Below, piece by piece: positions 29,815-38,280 of a stretch of 64,000 nucleotides of DNA. This stretch comes from Longibacter salinarum (lineage in GTDB: Bacteria; Bacteroidota; Rhodothermia; Rhodothermales; Salinibacteraceae), in contig NZ_PDEQ01000010.1 in NCBI RefSeq assembly GCF_002554795.1, positions 62,001 to 126,000 on the forward strand, given 5' to 3'. The translations under genes were made by a program, and so were the position numbers. The notes under the pieces are model-generated. The model had not been told where the DNA came from and did no database searches. It saw nothing but the letters and a program-made list of their open reading frames with translations. Numbering within the stretch: position 1 is the stretch's first letter; each line of letters starts with the position of its first letter.

Positions 29815-30222
29815 GTGAGGTGTCGGCGTGCGGGCCATTCCATTGCGGGTGATGCGTCAGTGCCCGATGTTGCGTACGGTGAGACCGTGTCCTTCACGTC
29901 GCGCCTCGTTTTTGGCTTACGTGCCGCCGTTGGAGCATGGGCTCTCTTTTTTCCATTTGAATCAACGTCGCCGCCGTATCTTCTGGTGGAGGCTGCTCTC
30001 ATCGTTTTGAGCGTCGTGTTAGGCTTTACCATTGAGCAATGGCACCAGAGTAATGACGTGGAATTGCGTGCGCAGCGCGCGCTCGTTTCCTTCCATCAGT
30101 AGATCGAAAACAATCGCGCCTAACTGGAAGACGCCCTCGCCATCTACCTAGAGGCCGTTGAAGATGTTCTTGTTTCACCGTAGGAATTGGCAGCGCTTGT
30201 TGAGCCTCTCGATGCATTCGTG
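29815..30222 (+). pseudogene. Decayed small membrane protein gene with three in-frame stops
   Basis: One reading frame gives a transmembrane segment PPYLLVEAALIVLSVVLGFT, then IEQWHQSNDVELRAQRALVSFHQ. It continues in protein-like sequence (IENNRA, LEDALAIYLEAVEDVLVSP, ELAALVEPLDAF) interrupted by TAG, TAA and TAG at about 30,100, 30,121 and 30,181. The pattern resembles small coiled-coil membrane proteins seen in related bacteria. The 5' end is uncertain and contains GTGAGGTGTGAGGTTTGAGG words. Confidence 0.55.
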
Positions 30223-30243
30223 CGGGGCACCGGCCGGCATTCG

Positions 30244-31359
30244 TCACGAAAGGTCGATCCACGCTTCGCCGTTGTCCGACGATTGCATGATGGCGCGCAC
30301 GATTCGGATGTCGGTCAACCCCTCCGTACCTGGGACGATCGGGGCGGTGTCGTTCTGGATAGCCTGCGCGTCATTGTCCATCTGGCGGGCTTGCTGGTCT
30401 CCGCCGGCGGGCGGGAGGCGCGTGCCGTCGCTTGTGCGGCCGCGGACGCCGCTGTACGTCTGGAAGGGCCGCAGCTGGTAGGACCCGTCCGCGCACTCGA
30501 CGTCCAGGTAGTTCGTCGACTTGCCGAAGCTCGTCTCCCCGCGGGCGGTCACGCCCTCGGGGAATTTCATTTCGAAGGTGGCGAACTCGGGCACCTCGCT
30601 ATACATCTCCTCTCGCTCGGACCAGAGCCGCCCTTTCACCGAGATCGGTTCCATCTGGGTCGCGTACCGGGCAGCATTGATAGGGTATACGCCCATATCG
30701 TAGAGCGCCCCGCCGCCGAGTTCTGCGTCGCGACGCCAGTCGTCCGGGTTCGGGTGCGCCCCGTTGTAGCCCGCGCCGGTTCGCACCGAGGTGGCGGCGC
30801 CGTAGGTTTGCTCCCGGGCGTAGCGCATGATCGTCCGGTTGTTGGGCTCGTGCTGGAGCCGGTAGCCGACGGTGAGCTGCACGCCGTTTCGGTCCGCGGC
30901 GTCGATGATCGACTGGCATTCCTCTTCGTCCATGGCCATGGGCTTTTCGCACCAGACGTGCTTCCCCGCATCCGCGGCTTTGATGGCGTCACGGGCGTGA
31001 ATGCCGGGTGGCGTGACGATGTAGACGACATCGATGTCGTCGTTATTCGCTATCTCCGGCAGCGTCTCGTAGCTGTAGACGTTCCGGTCGGGAATATCGT
31101 ACTTCCGCTGCCAGCGAGGAATCTTGCTCGGCGACCCCGTGATGATGCCGCGCAGTTCGCAGCGCTCCGTTTCTTGCAGTCCCGGTGCGAGTTGGGTGGT
31201 GCTGTACGTGCCGAGGCCGCACAGTGCGACGCCAATTGGTTTCTGCCTCTGGGGAAGGAGGACTGCCGGTGCGCCGACGGCGCCCAGGGCCAGCGCCGAG
31301 CCGGCCTGCTTCAGAAACGTGCGCCGGGAGGAGGACCGTGAGCTGGAGTCGTCTGGCAT
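30244..31359 (-). CDS. Gfo/Idh/MocA-family oxidoreductase with Tat signal
   Basis: This 371-aa NAD(P)-dependent sugar oxidoreductase carries an N-terminal twin-arginine signal SSRRTFLKQAGSALALG, so it is exported folded with its cofactor, like glucose-fructose oxidoreductase. The Rossmann start IGVALCGLGTYSTTQLAP, the catalytic-region motif WCEKPMAMDE and ELGGGALYDMGVYPINAAR are family landmarks. The natural substrate cannot be read. The ATG at 31,359 (MPDDSSSRSSSRR) places the Tat motif correctly; an upstream ATG at 31,410 adds 17 residues. Confidence 0.9.
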   Translation of the reverse strand: MPDDSSSRSSSRRTFLKQAGSALALGAVGAPAVLLPQRQKPIGVALCGLGTYSTTQLAPGLQETERCELRGIITGSPSKIPRWQRKYDIPDRNVYSYETLPEIANNDDIDVVYIVTPPGIHARDAIKAADAGKHVWCEKPMAMDEEECQSIIDAADRNGVQLTVGYRLQHEPNNRTIMRYAREQTYGAATSVRTGAGYNGAHPNPDDWRRDAELGGGALYDMGVYPINAARYATQMEPISVKGRLWSEREEMYSEVPEFATFEMKFPEGVTARGETSFGKSTNYLDVECADGSYQLRPFQTYSGVRGRTSDGTRLPPAGGDQQARQMDNDAQAIQNDTAPIVPGTEGLTDIRIVRAIMQSSDNGEAWIDLS

Positions 31360-31439
31360 AACGTGCAGCGTCAGATAGTGGGGAGCGTAGCGATGGAGGT
31401 TCGTGCACACGCGTATTTAATACAAAAAACCGCGCCATC

Positions 31440-31570
31440 GCGTTGCGTCAGGCGTTCCGTTCGGCATCGTCACCTAGCTCCGATTCCGATCCCACCCACC
31501 ATCCACAATCTACCCATACCAAAAACCCCGGCGCCGCCGCTCCGGCCTTTCGCCAGAGGACACCACCGGG
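31440..31570. repeat. Direct repeat, left copy
   Basis: TAGCTCCGATTCCGATCCC, ACCCACCATCCACAATC and CTTTCGCCAGAGGACA appear here in the same order and orientation as at 32,865-32,997. Together the copies bracket the lipoprotein gene. Confidence 0.7.
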
Positions 31571-31667
31571 ATTTACTAAACCTCTCGGATGTCGAAATCG
31601 CCAAAAGGACACCCGAGATCGGCAGTTCGAAATGGGATATAATCAACGGGGAGTCTGTGCGCAGGGA

Positions 31668-32636
31668 TTACCTGATTTCATCAACGGGCTGCGTAATAGA
31701 TCGACTCACGCCTGGCTTTTGCACGTTGACGGAAGAACGATTCGGAGAGGAAGTTTGGAAGCGAAATATGTGCTTCCTGGCCGGTTGCTTCGTCGCCACG
31801 GGGGCCTCGACTTGTGTATAAGTATACTCTTGCTTCGACTGCCCCCCGTCGAATCGATCGGGGTAAAATTTAGTCGCGCGTGTTCCGTCTGGGTTGTACG
31901 TATATTCAATATCAAACGTCTCCCAGCTGACGATCTCGTCACGAGTAGCAGCTCTGGGCGTCTTCTCTTTACCCTTCACGGCACGCTGTGCATCGTCTCG
32001 ATCTGTCACCCAGAGCGATGAAAACTCAAACCAGGATTGCTCGTCGGGATCCCACTGTTCGTACGTTTCTGCCACGTTGAGGCCCTCCGAATCCTTTTCG
32101 TGAATCGTGAGCCGGTCCATGTTCTGCCAGCGACCGTTTACCATCTGCTCCTTTAGTATCTGGACTTCACGGTGTTGGTCATCTCGATCCTGGATTGTCG
32201 TCCGATGTTTCAGGCTATTCGAGCTTTGAAAATCCTTGATCAGGACGTGTGGTTGTCCGTTGGTGTCGTGCGACTCAACGCGCTGGATATATTCCAGTGT
32301 TAGTTCAGGATACTCGGTCGCCCACGTGCTCCACCGGACTCGTTCCTGGAGTCGTCCCTGGTCGTCGTACCGGAGCGTATCTCGGTGCGCTGAGTTGTAA
32401 TAAAAGCTTCGGTAGGCTTCTGTGTGGAGGCGTCCTTCACTGTCGTACCCCCATGTTTTCTTCCACCTCAGTTCCCATGTTGAATCAGGGTCGCTCCGGT
32501 AATAGATGGCGCGCTCCGTGAGAACTGTGCGTTTCTCTGTCTCCGTAGGATTCGTGCTGTCGCACCCGACGAGAAGCAAAAACCCACTGACCAGTAGTAT
32601 CGGAAGGTACAACGGATGCAGATAGCTATGAAGCAT
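31668..32636 (-). CDS. Lipoprotein with RHS/YD-like motifs, unknown function
   Basis: This 322-aa protein has a signal peptide and lipobox LLVGC (Cys about residue 25). The body has repeated strand motifs such as WGYDSEGRLHTEAY, LRYDDQGRLQERV and IEYTYNPDGTRATKF, resembling YD/RHS-type repeats. It has no catalytic signature. Base composition is lower in G+C than its neighbours, and the gene is flanked by two direct repeats of 110-130 bp, so it may have been acquired or shuffled as a cassette. Confidence 0.78.
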   Translation of the reverse strand: MLHSYLHPLYLPILLVSGFLLLVGCDSTNPTETEKRTVLTERAIYYRSDPDSTWELRWKKTWGYDSEGRLHTEAYRSFYYNSAHRDTLRYDDQGRLQERVRWSTWATEYPELTLEYIQRVESHDTNGQPHVLIKDFQSSNSLKHRTTIQDRDDQHREVQILKEQMVNGRWQNMDRLTIHEKDSEGLNVAETYEQWDPDEQSWFEFSSLWVTDRDDAQRAVKGKEKTPRAATRDEIVSWETFDIEYTYNPDGTRATKFYPDRFDGGQSKQEYTYTQVEAPVATKQPARKHIFRFQTSSPNRSSVNVQKPGVSRSITQPVDEIR

Positions 32637-32864
32637 GGGAACGACGCGTACAACGAGAAGGGTGTAATAGAGTTGAGCAAAATGTCTAATGTAATATGCT
32701 GGTTTTAACGCTCGGATGCGAGTGTAAGCACATTCGATTCAATAATTATTGAATCAGTGTCATCAAGTAATGTATGGTTGATCATCTGGGACGCTTCTGA
32801 AAGTGGAAATTTATTCAGAAGGTGATCCATGTTGTTTTGCATGCCCCAAACAGCAGGGGTGCAC
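32637..32864. other. AT-rich spacer with a 20-bp palindrome
   Basis: A perfect palindrome GATTCAATAATTATTGAATC lies at 32,736-32,755, 100 bases upstream of the lipoprotein start. The minus strand around it reads LDDTDSIIIESNVLTLASER, which could be the end of a lost gene, but no more can be supported. Confidence 0.5.
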
Positions 32865-32997
32865 CGCAATGCGCCTATTTGGCAGCGTCGCCCAGCTCCG
32901 ATTTTGATCCCACCCACCATCCACAATCCCTATCCCTCGATCGACGAAAAAAACCCGATGTCGTCACTCCGGTCTTTCGCCAGAGGACAACACCGGG
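32865..32997. repeat. Direct repeat, right copy
   Basis: AGCTCCGATTTTGATCCC, ACCCACCATCCACAATC and GTCTTTCGCCAGAGGACAAC match the copy at 31,440-31,570 in the same orientation. Confidence 0.7.
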
Positions 32998-33047
32998 GTC
33001 ACAGACTCCTCACGAATCAGAGAGCCGAAACGGTTTCTTGAGAACTG

Positions 33048-33752
33048 CTAGTTCAAGATGGCCCGCGCACGGGGAAAGAGAATGTGGTTCTCCTTGTGTA
33101 CGTGCCGGTGCATGTCCGACTCGAGGTCCCGCAGTCCATTGATGAGCGCCCGGAACGTCGGGCAGGCCCATTCGGGGGGCGTGTAGTCGTTGCTCAGGCG
33201 ACGGAGTTTCTGAAGAGCATCGCCTGCTTCGTCGTGCTCCTCGATCATCTGGTGGAGCGGATCGGTGTCGAGTTCGCTGGTGTCGGGGCCGTTCGATCCT
33301 TTGGCGGCCGCCTGAATTAGTGGGAAGACGATCTCCTCTTCCTTGCGCATGTGGTCGACGAGCTCGTCGCGCAATTCGGTGAAGACCCCTCTCGCTTCGC
33401 TCACCCAGGTTGCCTCTTCGCCGTGCGCCCATTCGACGCGCTCGAAGTGACGGCTGAGACGCGGGAGTTCAGAGCGGAGGAAGTTGTGATGCGACCCGAT
33501 AATGTGTTCGATCAGCTGATCGAGCGGACGGTCCGTCCACGTCTCTGCGGGCGTCTCGTCAGGCCCGCTCGGCGTACTGACCATCGCTACAACGGCATCC
33601 GGGTCGAGGTCTTTTGCTTCCGCTGCTTCACGAAGCGAGCGACCGCCCCCGCAGCAATAGTCGATTTTCAGGGCGTCGAAGACACGGGCACGATCCGGGC
33701 GTTCGGCAACAAGATCGCCCACGGAAGTGTCGAGAAGATTTGGGACTGACAT
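33048..33752 (-). CDS. ric: Iron-sulfur cluster repair di-iron protein (Ric/ScdA/YtfE)
   Basis: This 234-aa hemerythrin-like protein restores Fe-S clusters damaged by nitric oxide or peroxide. The N-terminal DUF542 domain has VGDLVAERPDRARVFDALKIDYCCGGG with Cys33-Cys34. The hemerythrin part supplies the di-iron ligands in HIIGSHHNFL, HMRKEEEIVFP, HQMIEEHDEAGD and HRHVHKENHILFP. It lies at the downstream end of the nitrous oxide reductase gene set on the same strand, but a 250-base word-rich spacer separates it from nosY, so it may have its own promoter. Its role in NO stress fits the neighbourhood. Confidence 0.92.
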   Translation of the reverse strand: MSVPNLLDTSVGDLVAERPDRARVFDALKIDYCCGGGRSLREAAEAKDLDPDAVVAMVSTPSGPDETPAETWTDRPLDQLIEHIIGSHHNFLRSELPRLSRHFERVEWAHGEEATWVSEARGVFTELRDELVDHMRKEEEIVFPLIQAAAKGSNGPDTSELDTDPLHQMIEEHDEAGDALQKLRRLSNDYTPPEWACPTFRALINGLRDLESDMHRHVHKENHILFPRARAILN

Positions 33753-34004
33753 AGTGTTGAGATTTGAGGAATGGGAGGGTGTGAGAAACGGCGAGAGGGT
33801 GAAAGGACGAAACGAGAAGGCGAAATTTGGAGTGCGGAGGGCGAAATGTGGCGACAGGTACGAGAGGGTCCGCGGGGTATGTCGGCTTTGGAAAAGTGGG
33901 GACCGATTGGTGGCGCCGATTCGGTATCGGAGTCAACCGGATCCGCAATCCTCAATCCGCAATCCCGAACCATTTCGCAATTCGCCCTTCCCATTTCGCA
34001 GTCG
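33753..34004. other. Word-like spacer between nosY and ric
   Basis: Bases 33,770-33,850 carry GAGAGGGTGAAAGGACG and GGAGTGCGGAGGGCGAAATG. Bases 33,940-34,005 repeat AATCC[TC]CAATCCGCAATCCC, CATTTCGCAATTCGCCC and CATTTCGCAGTCGC. Confidence 0.5.
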
Positions 34005-34823
34005 CTAAAAGTCTTTTTTCTGGAAGCCGCGCAGGGCGATCGCGAGCGGGATGACAACCCACAGCGCCAGGGCACTGAAGGAGAGCGCCATGCCCCACGC
34101 GCTGCCGAAGAACTGCTCGAAGATTGCGCCGGTGTAGCCCATCAGGGCGGAGATGTCGAACTGCAGCATCAGCAGGACGCGGCCGAGGTCGATCGGATTG
34201 AGCATCGTAAGGCCGATCATCGGTTTCTCCAGCGGATAAGCGGTGTAGGTGCTAGCGATCACGAGCACGAGTCCGTCGTAGATCACGGCAAAGAACAGCC
34301 AGCCGATGACCGAGACGGCGAGGCCGCGCACCTTGTCCTGCACGTACGTCGAGACCAGCGCGGCCAGACCGACGAACACGAACGTGAGTATGACGCCGAT
34401 GCCGAGCAGGAGCGCGAGCTCCACCCCGTTCCCCGCGACGGCACCGCGCAGGACGAACGGAAGTGCGACGCCGATGACGAAGCTGGCTGCGAGCGGCACA
34501 GCGAGGCCGGTATACAGGCCAAAGAAGAGGCTCGACCGGCGAACCGGCTGCGACAGCATGAGCTCGGTAAACTCCCGGGCGTTGTACAGATACATCGTCC
34601 CGAAAATGGCGCACACCAGCGGGACGAGGAACAGAACAACGTTCATTAGCCCAAGCAGGACCGATTCGCTGCTGCCGCTGAAGCGGAAGAAGCCCTCCGC
34701 GGCGAGAGCGAAGAAGACCGCGTAGGCGAGCACGCCGTTGTTGCGCAGGACATCGCTCAGTTCGTACGAAAAGATTTTGGCACTCGAGGAAAGCGCCGAT
34801 CGGGTGGTGGAGAGGGCCGTCAT
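34005..34823 (-). CDS. nosY: NosY-type ABC transporter permease
   Basis: This 272-aa integral membrane protein has about six helices and forms, with NosF, the ABC transporter needed to mature the copper-sulfide site of nitrous oxide reductase. Recognisable parts are FSYELSDVLRNNGVLAYAVFF, the coupling region LYNAREFTELMLSQPVRRSSLFFGLY and the C-terminal ALSFSALALWVVIPLAIALRGF. Its start overlaps the nosF stop by four bases (ATGA), so the two are translationally coupled. Homologous ABC-2 permeases have other roles; nosDFL context decides the name. Confidence 0.9.
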   Translation of the reverse strand: MTALSTTRSALSSSAKIFSYELSDVLRNNGVLAYAVFFALAAEGFFRFSGSSESVLLGLMNVVLFLVPLVCAIFGTMYLYNAREFTELMLSQPVRRSSLFFGLYTGLAVPLAASFVIGVALPFVLRGAVAGNGVELALLLGIGVILTFVFVGLAALVSTYVQDKVRGLAVSVIGWLFFAVIYDGLVLVIASTYTAYPLEKPMIGLTMLNPIDLGRVLLMLQFDISALMGYTGAIFEQFFGSAWGMALSFSALALWVVIPLAIALRGFQKKDF

Positions 34824-35530
34824 ATCTGGTTGCCTTGCATCAGGTGGGCGATGGCGCGTTCGAGGTTGTGGCAGCCGGTCGATTGCTTGAGGTCGTCGAT
34901 CGGCCCGTTGAACTGAATGGTGCCGTTGAGCAGGAATGCGAGGTGGTCCGCCAGTTCTTCCAGCTCGCTCATGACGTGCGAGGTCAGGATGAAGGTGGTA
35001 CCGGCCTGTCGCTCCGCCTGGATTTTGTCTTTCAGCACGCTGCTGGCCGTCGGGTCGAGACCGGCGGTCGGTTCGTCGAGGATGACGAGGTCAGGGCGAA
35101 AAAGGAACGCCGTGACGGCATTGACCTTCTGCCGGTTGCCGCCGGAAAGCGTCCGGATCGGCTTATCCAGCTCCGGTGCCAGGTCGAAGGCATCGATGAG
35201 CTCCTCGTCGGTATTTTCGGGGTTGCCGCGCAGATCTTTCAGCATTGCGATAATCTCGCGCGCCGTCAGGTTTTCCGGAAAGGGGGCGCCCTGTGGCATG
35301 TAGCCGATCCGCTCGCGGTATTGCCAGCTTCCATCGAGCGTCGTCCCGTCGATCGTGACGGTGCCGGCGTCCGGTCGCACGAGGCCAAGGATGCACTTGA
35401 TGAGCGTCGTTTTTCCAGAGCCATTCGGTCCGACGATAGCGGTTATGTCCCCCTTCGCTACGTGCGTGGTCACTCCGCGGAGGACACGTAGATCACCGAA
35501 TCGTTTTTTGAGGTTCTGAAGGTCAATCAT
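34820..35530 (-). CDS. nosF: NosF-type ABC transporter ATP-binding protein
   Basis: This 236-aa ATPase energises NosDFY maturation of NosZ, probably by moving sulfur or copper cargo. Walker A is GPNGSGKT (34-41), the signature LSGGNRQKVNAV, Walker B LVILDEPTAGLDP, and the switch His lies in ILTSHVMSELEELADH. The ATG at 35,530 (MIDLQNLKKRFG) is the standard start for the family; an in-frame ATG at 35,611 would add 27 Pro/Arg-rich residues and overlap nosD. Confidence 0.92.
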   Translation of the reverse strand: MIDLQNLKKRFGDLRVLRGVTTHVAKGDITAIVGPNGSGKTTLIKCILGLVRPDAGTVTIDGTTLDGSWQYRERIGYMPQGAPFPENLTAREIIAMLKDLRGNPENTDEELIDAFDLAPELDKPIRTLSGGNRQKVNAVTAFLFRPDLVILDEPTAGLDPTASSVLKDKIQAERQAGTTFILTSHVMSELEELADHLAFLLNGTIQFNGPIDDLKQSTGCHNLERAIAHLMQGNQI

Positions 35531-35607
35531 GGAAGGGGCAGGTGCGGGCCGAGGCACAGGCCGAAGGGGCGACCGGTCGGCCGTTTGGGTGCGGAGGGCA
35601 GAGAGCG

Positions 35608-36888
35608 TCATGGGCGGAGAGGGAGGCGGTGCATGGAGGGGCGAGCGTCGACGAGCGTCTCGGGCGTGATCGTGGGGACCACGCGTTCGGCGGCATCAAG
35701 CAGGTCGACGAAGAGGCTGCGCATCAGGATGATGCTCGGCTCGTTCTTCTCGATGAGGTAGGCGAAAAGGCGCACGGGGCGATAGGGCACGTCGCCCACG
35801 CCGTCGCGGTCAAGATCGTAGCCGGTGTAAGCGCTCCAGTAGTTGCCACGGAACGTGTTCGGGTTCTGCTGGCTGTTTGTCGTGACATCGAAGGAGTTGC
35901 CGATGAAGTTATTTTGGGCAAACAGGTTGTCCTGCGAGTTGGCCAGCACCTTCGCGCCCCAGCCGTTATTCCGGAACGTGTTTCCCGTTACCTCCACGCG
36001 CGTCGAGTTTTCAGAATAGACGCCGATGGTGTTCTCGATGAACTCGTTGCCGGAGATGGTGCTGTCGTAGATGTCCTTGAGCAGAAGTCCGTAGGCGGCG
36101 CTTCCCCAGTTGCGGACGAAGCGGTTCCCGATCATCTCGACGTGGCGCGTAAACATCACGGCTACGCCGGCGCCGTTCTCGCGAAACAGGTTGTTTTCGT
36201 ACCGGCAGTGGTCCGAGTACATGAAGTGGAGCCCGTACCGCAGATTGTCCTCACTGTGGTTGTTGGTGACGGTGCTCTCTTCGACGAACTCGAAGTAGAT
36301 GCCATCGCGGTGGCCCCTGACGGTGTTGTTTTCGATCGTCATGTCGCGCGAGTACCAGAGCTGGATGCCGTTGCCGGCCATGGACTCGCGGTCCTGGTAC
36401 GCCTGTAGCTCATTGCCTGCGATGCGGCAGCCCTCGGATTTGCCGATCCAGATGCCGAAGAAGGCGTTGTCGAGCCGGTTATTTTCGATGACGCATCCTC
36501 GGCTCTGTTCGACTTTAATCGCGGCGCGATCTTCCGTGAAGCTCGTGCCCACGTTGCGGAGGTCGAGGCCTCGGATCGTCACGCTATCGGCGCGGACGTG
36601 GATCAGCTGCCGGTCCTCCTCGCCGTCGATGACGGGACGCCCGGTGCCTTCGAGGGTTAGGCCGGGCGTCTCGATCACGATCGTCGGCTCGCGGTACGTG
36701 CCGGGGCGAACGGTGATGTGGGCGCCGGGTCGGGCCTGTTTGATCGCCTTGGAAATGGTCCGAATCGGGCCATCGGGGGAGACGGTGAGCGTCTGCGGCG
36801 TCGGTTGGGCCTGGGCCGGACCGACAAGCAGAACGGCGGCAGCCAGGAGGGCGATGGCAGCTCGAATGTCAGGGAAGCATCGTCGCAT
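35608..36888 (-). CDS. nosD: Nitrous oxide reductase maturation protein NosD
   Basis: This 426-aa periplasmic protein has a signal peptide (residues 1-27, ending GPAQAQ) and a right-handed beta-helix built from repeats of the IENNTVRG / GNRFVRN / VTGNTFRNN kind (CASH domain). NosD partners NosFY in loading copper and sulfide into NosZ. It has the usual family length. Its gene starts 39 bases after nosL and reads with the rest of the cluster. Confidence 0.93.
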   Translation of the reverse strand: MRRCFPDIRAAIALLAAAVLLVGPAQAQPTPQTLTVSPDGPIRTISKAIKQARPGAHITVRPGTYREPTIVIETPGLTLEGTGRPVIDGEEDRQLIHVRADSVTIRGLDLRNVGTSFTEDRAAIKVEQSRGCVIENNRLDNAFFGIWIGKSEGCRIAGNELQAYQDRESMAGNGIQLWYSRDMTIENNTVRGHRDGIYFEFVEESTVTNNHSEDNLRYGLHFMYSDHCRYENNLFRENGAGVAVMFTRHVEMIGNRFVRNWGSAAYGLLLKDIYDSTISGNEFIENTIGVYSENSTRVEVTGNTFRNNGWGAKVLANSQDNLFAQNNFIGNSFDVTTNSQQNPNTFRGNYWSAYTGYDLDRDGVGDVPYRPVRLFAYLIEKNEPSIILMRSLFVDLLDAAERVVPTITPETLVDARPSMHRLPLRP

Positions 36889-36927
36889 GAGAGGGAGGGC
36901 GAGGATATAAAAGGAGGGGCGGATCCG

Positions 36928-37461
36928 CTACGAACCGGAAAAGGGCATCTGTCTGAGTCCGGTGTGGCCGGTCGGCATGCTGTGGTGCCCGCTCGTGTGG
37001 GAGGAGTCGGCGTTCCGTTCGCGGACCATCGTCCTGAGGTGATCCCATTTTGTCACCGTGCCGCCGGTGGAGTCGGCAACGGTTTGGGGGGAGGATGCCG
37101 ATGCGGAGAAGGCGGCCACATTCATGGCCATCGGGCTGCGGAGCGTTCCCCCCTGTATGAAGAAGGCGTCGTCGACATTAATCAGTGTGCCGGGCCGTTT
37201 GTAGTCCGAGACCCAGAGCGAGTGGATGTCCACCTTGTTCGGACCGGTGTTTTCGTTCACGAAGCCAGCGAGGCACTCGACGGAGTCGAAGGTGTAGGTC
37301 TTGCCTGTGGTCGTGACGAGCTCAGCGCCGTATCGCGCATCGGCAATGGTCATTCGGCAGAAGGAGCAGGCGTCGTTGCCATACCGGATGGGTTCCGGCT
37401 CCGGCGAGCACCCGAGCAACAGGGCCGTAAGTGCGGCAAATAGAAGCGAGCGTAGCATCAT
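36928..37461 (-). CDS. nosL: NosL copper chaperone lipoprotein
   Basis: This 177-aa lipoprotein (signal peptide with LLLGC) delivers Cu(I) to apo-NosZ. The NosL signature is GNDACSFCRMTIADARYGAEL, with the CxxCxM copper site, followed by TFDSVECLAGFV and VSDYKRPGTLINVDDAFF. A C-terminal tail with His and Met residues (SHTSGHHSMPTGH) may add copper-binding capacity. The ATG at 37,461 gives the lipoprotein start and is one base from the upstream gene's stop. A longer in-frame ORF to 37,635 overlaps that gene and is not protein-like. Confidence 0.9.
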   Translation of the reverse strand: MMLRSLLFAALTALLLGCSPEPEPIRYGNDACSFCRMTIADARYGAELVTTTGKTYTFDSVECLAGFVNENTGPNKVDIHSLWVSDYKRPGTLINVDDAFFIQGGTLRSPMAMNVAAFSASASSPQTVADSTGGTVTKWDHLRTMVRERNADSSHTSGHHSMPTGHTGLRQMPFSGS

Positions 37462-37462
37462 G

Positions 37463-38179
37463 TCAGGCCACCGATGTCGACGAGGAGGAAGCAGAAGAGG
37501 CCGAGGGATGCACGTCAATGGAAGCATCCGTGCTCGCAGGGGCGGACGACGGCGCTGTGTCCGTATCCGAGGCGTTTTGATCAGGCGTGTCCGCCCAGAA
37601 TAGTTCGAAAGCCGTAAGGCCGCATGCCGCTGCACAGGAAAGCATCATGATGATGCCGCCGATAGCAGGCCAGGAGCCGGCGGTGATGTTGAGCATTTGC
37701 TTCGTCCCGAGGATCGGCGGCATGTACGACATGCCCGGCACCTTGATGGCTGCCTCCGGATTCAGGTCGTGCCCGTAGTCGTAGGCCCAGATGTAGAAGT
37801 CAACCATACCGGCGATGGCGAAGAGGAGGAAGAGGGTGGCCCAGAGGGCGAGCGCCCAGCGCCGGTTGATGAGCGCGACGCCGAGACCGAGCACCATGAG
37901 GCCGGCGATGATCCACGGCATGTAGACGAGCTCCGGAATCGTGTCCGGGTCGATCTCTTTCATGCCGATGTAGTGATTCAGGCCGTTGATATTTTGGAGG
38001 TCGTTCGGGTTTTCACCGGTGACGGTGTGGACCCAGATTTCCATCCCCAGACCTTCGGGATACTGCGGCGCATCCAGCGAGATCTGCCAGATGGGAAAGA
38101 TGTAGACCGCCACGAGGGCGATCGCTGCGATCGCTACGGCCCATCGCGTGCGGGATTGGAGGGGAGCGGACCATTGCAT
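37463..38179 (-). CDS. NosB-like membrane protein of the nos cluster
   Basis: This 238-aa protein has about five transmembrane helices (AVAIAAIALVAVYIFPIW, MPWIIAGLMVLGLGVAL, ALWATLFLLFAIAGMVDFYI, PAIGGIIMMLSCAAACGL) and a Ser/Asp-rich C-terminal tail. It carries conserved-looking YIWAYDYGHDLNPEAAIKVPGM. Clade II nos clusters such as that of Wolinella have a membrane protein NosB directly after nosZ; this gene has that position and topology. Its function is unknown. It lies between nosZ and nosL, one base from the nosL start. Confidence 0.75.
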   Translation of the reverse strand: MQWSAPLQSRTRWAVAIAAIALVAVYIFPIWQISLDAPQYPEGLGMEIWVHTVTGENPNDLQNINGLNHYIGMKEIDPDTIPELVYMPWIIAGLMVLGLGVALINRRWALALWATLFLLFAIAGMVDFYIWAYDYGHDLNPEAAIKVPGMSYMPPILGTKQMLNITAGSWPAIGGIIMMLSCAAACGLTAFELFWADTPDQNASDTDTAPSSAPASTDASIDVHPSASSASSSSTSVA

Positions 38180-38280
38180 AGAACTGTGGGGAGAGGTGAA
38201 TGAAGGTGAGCCTTGTACACCGAGTCTGCCGCCGTCCCGGCAGGTTGTGCGGACCTGCCGGGTGGGAGCAGAGAGATGTG

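Noticed and set aside
35905-35925. GCAAACAGGTTG inside nosD, resembling the right end of the inverted-repeat element
   Set aside because: It encodes conserved nosD residues and has no partner end nearby.
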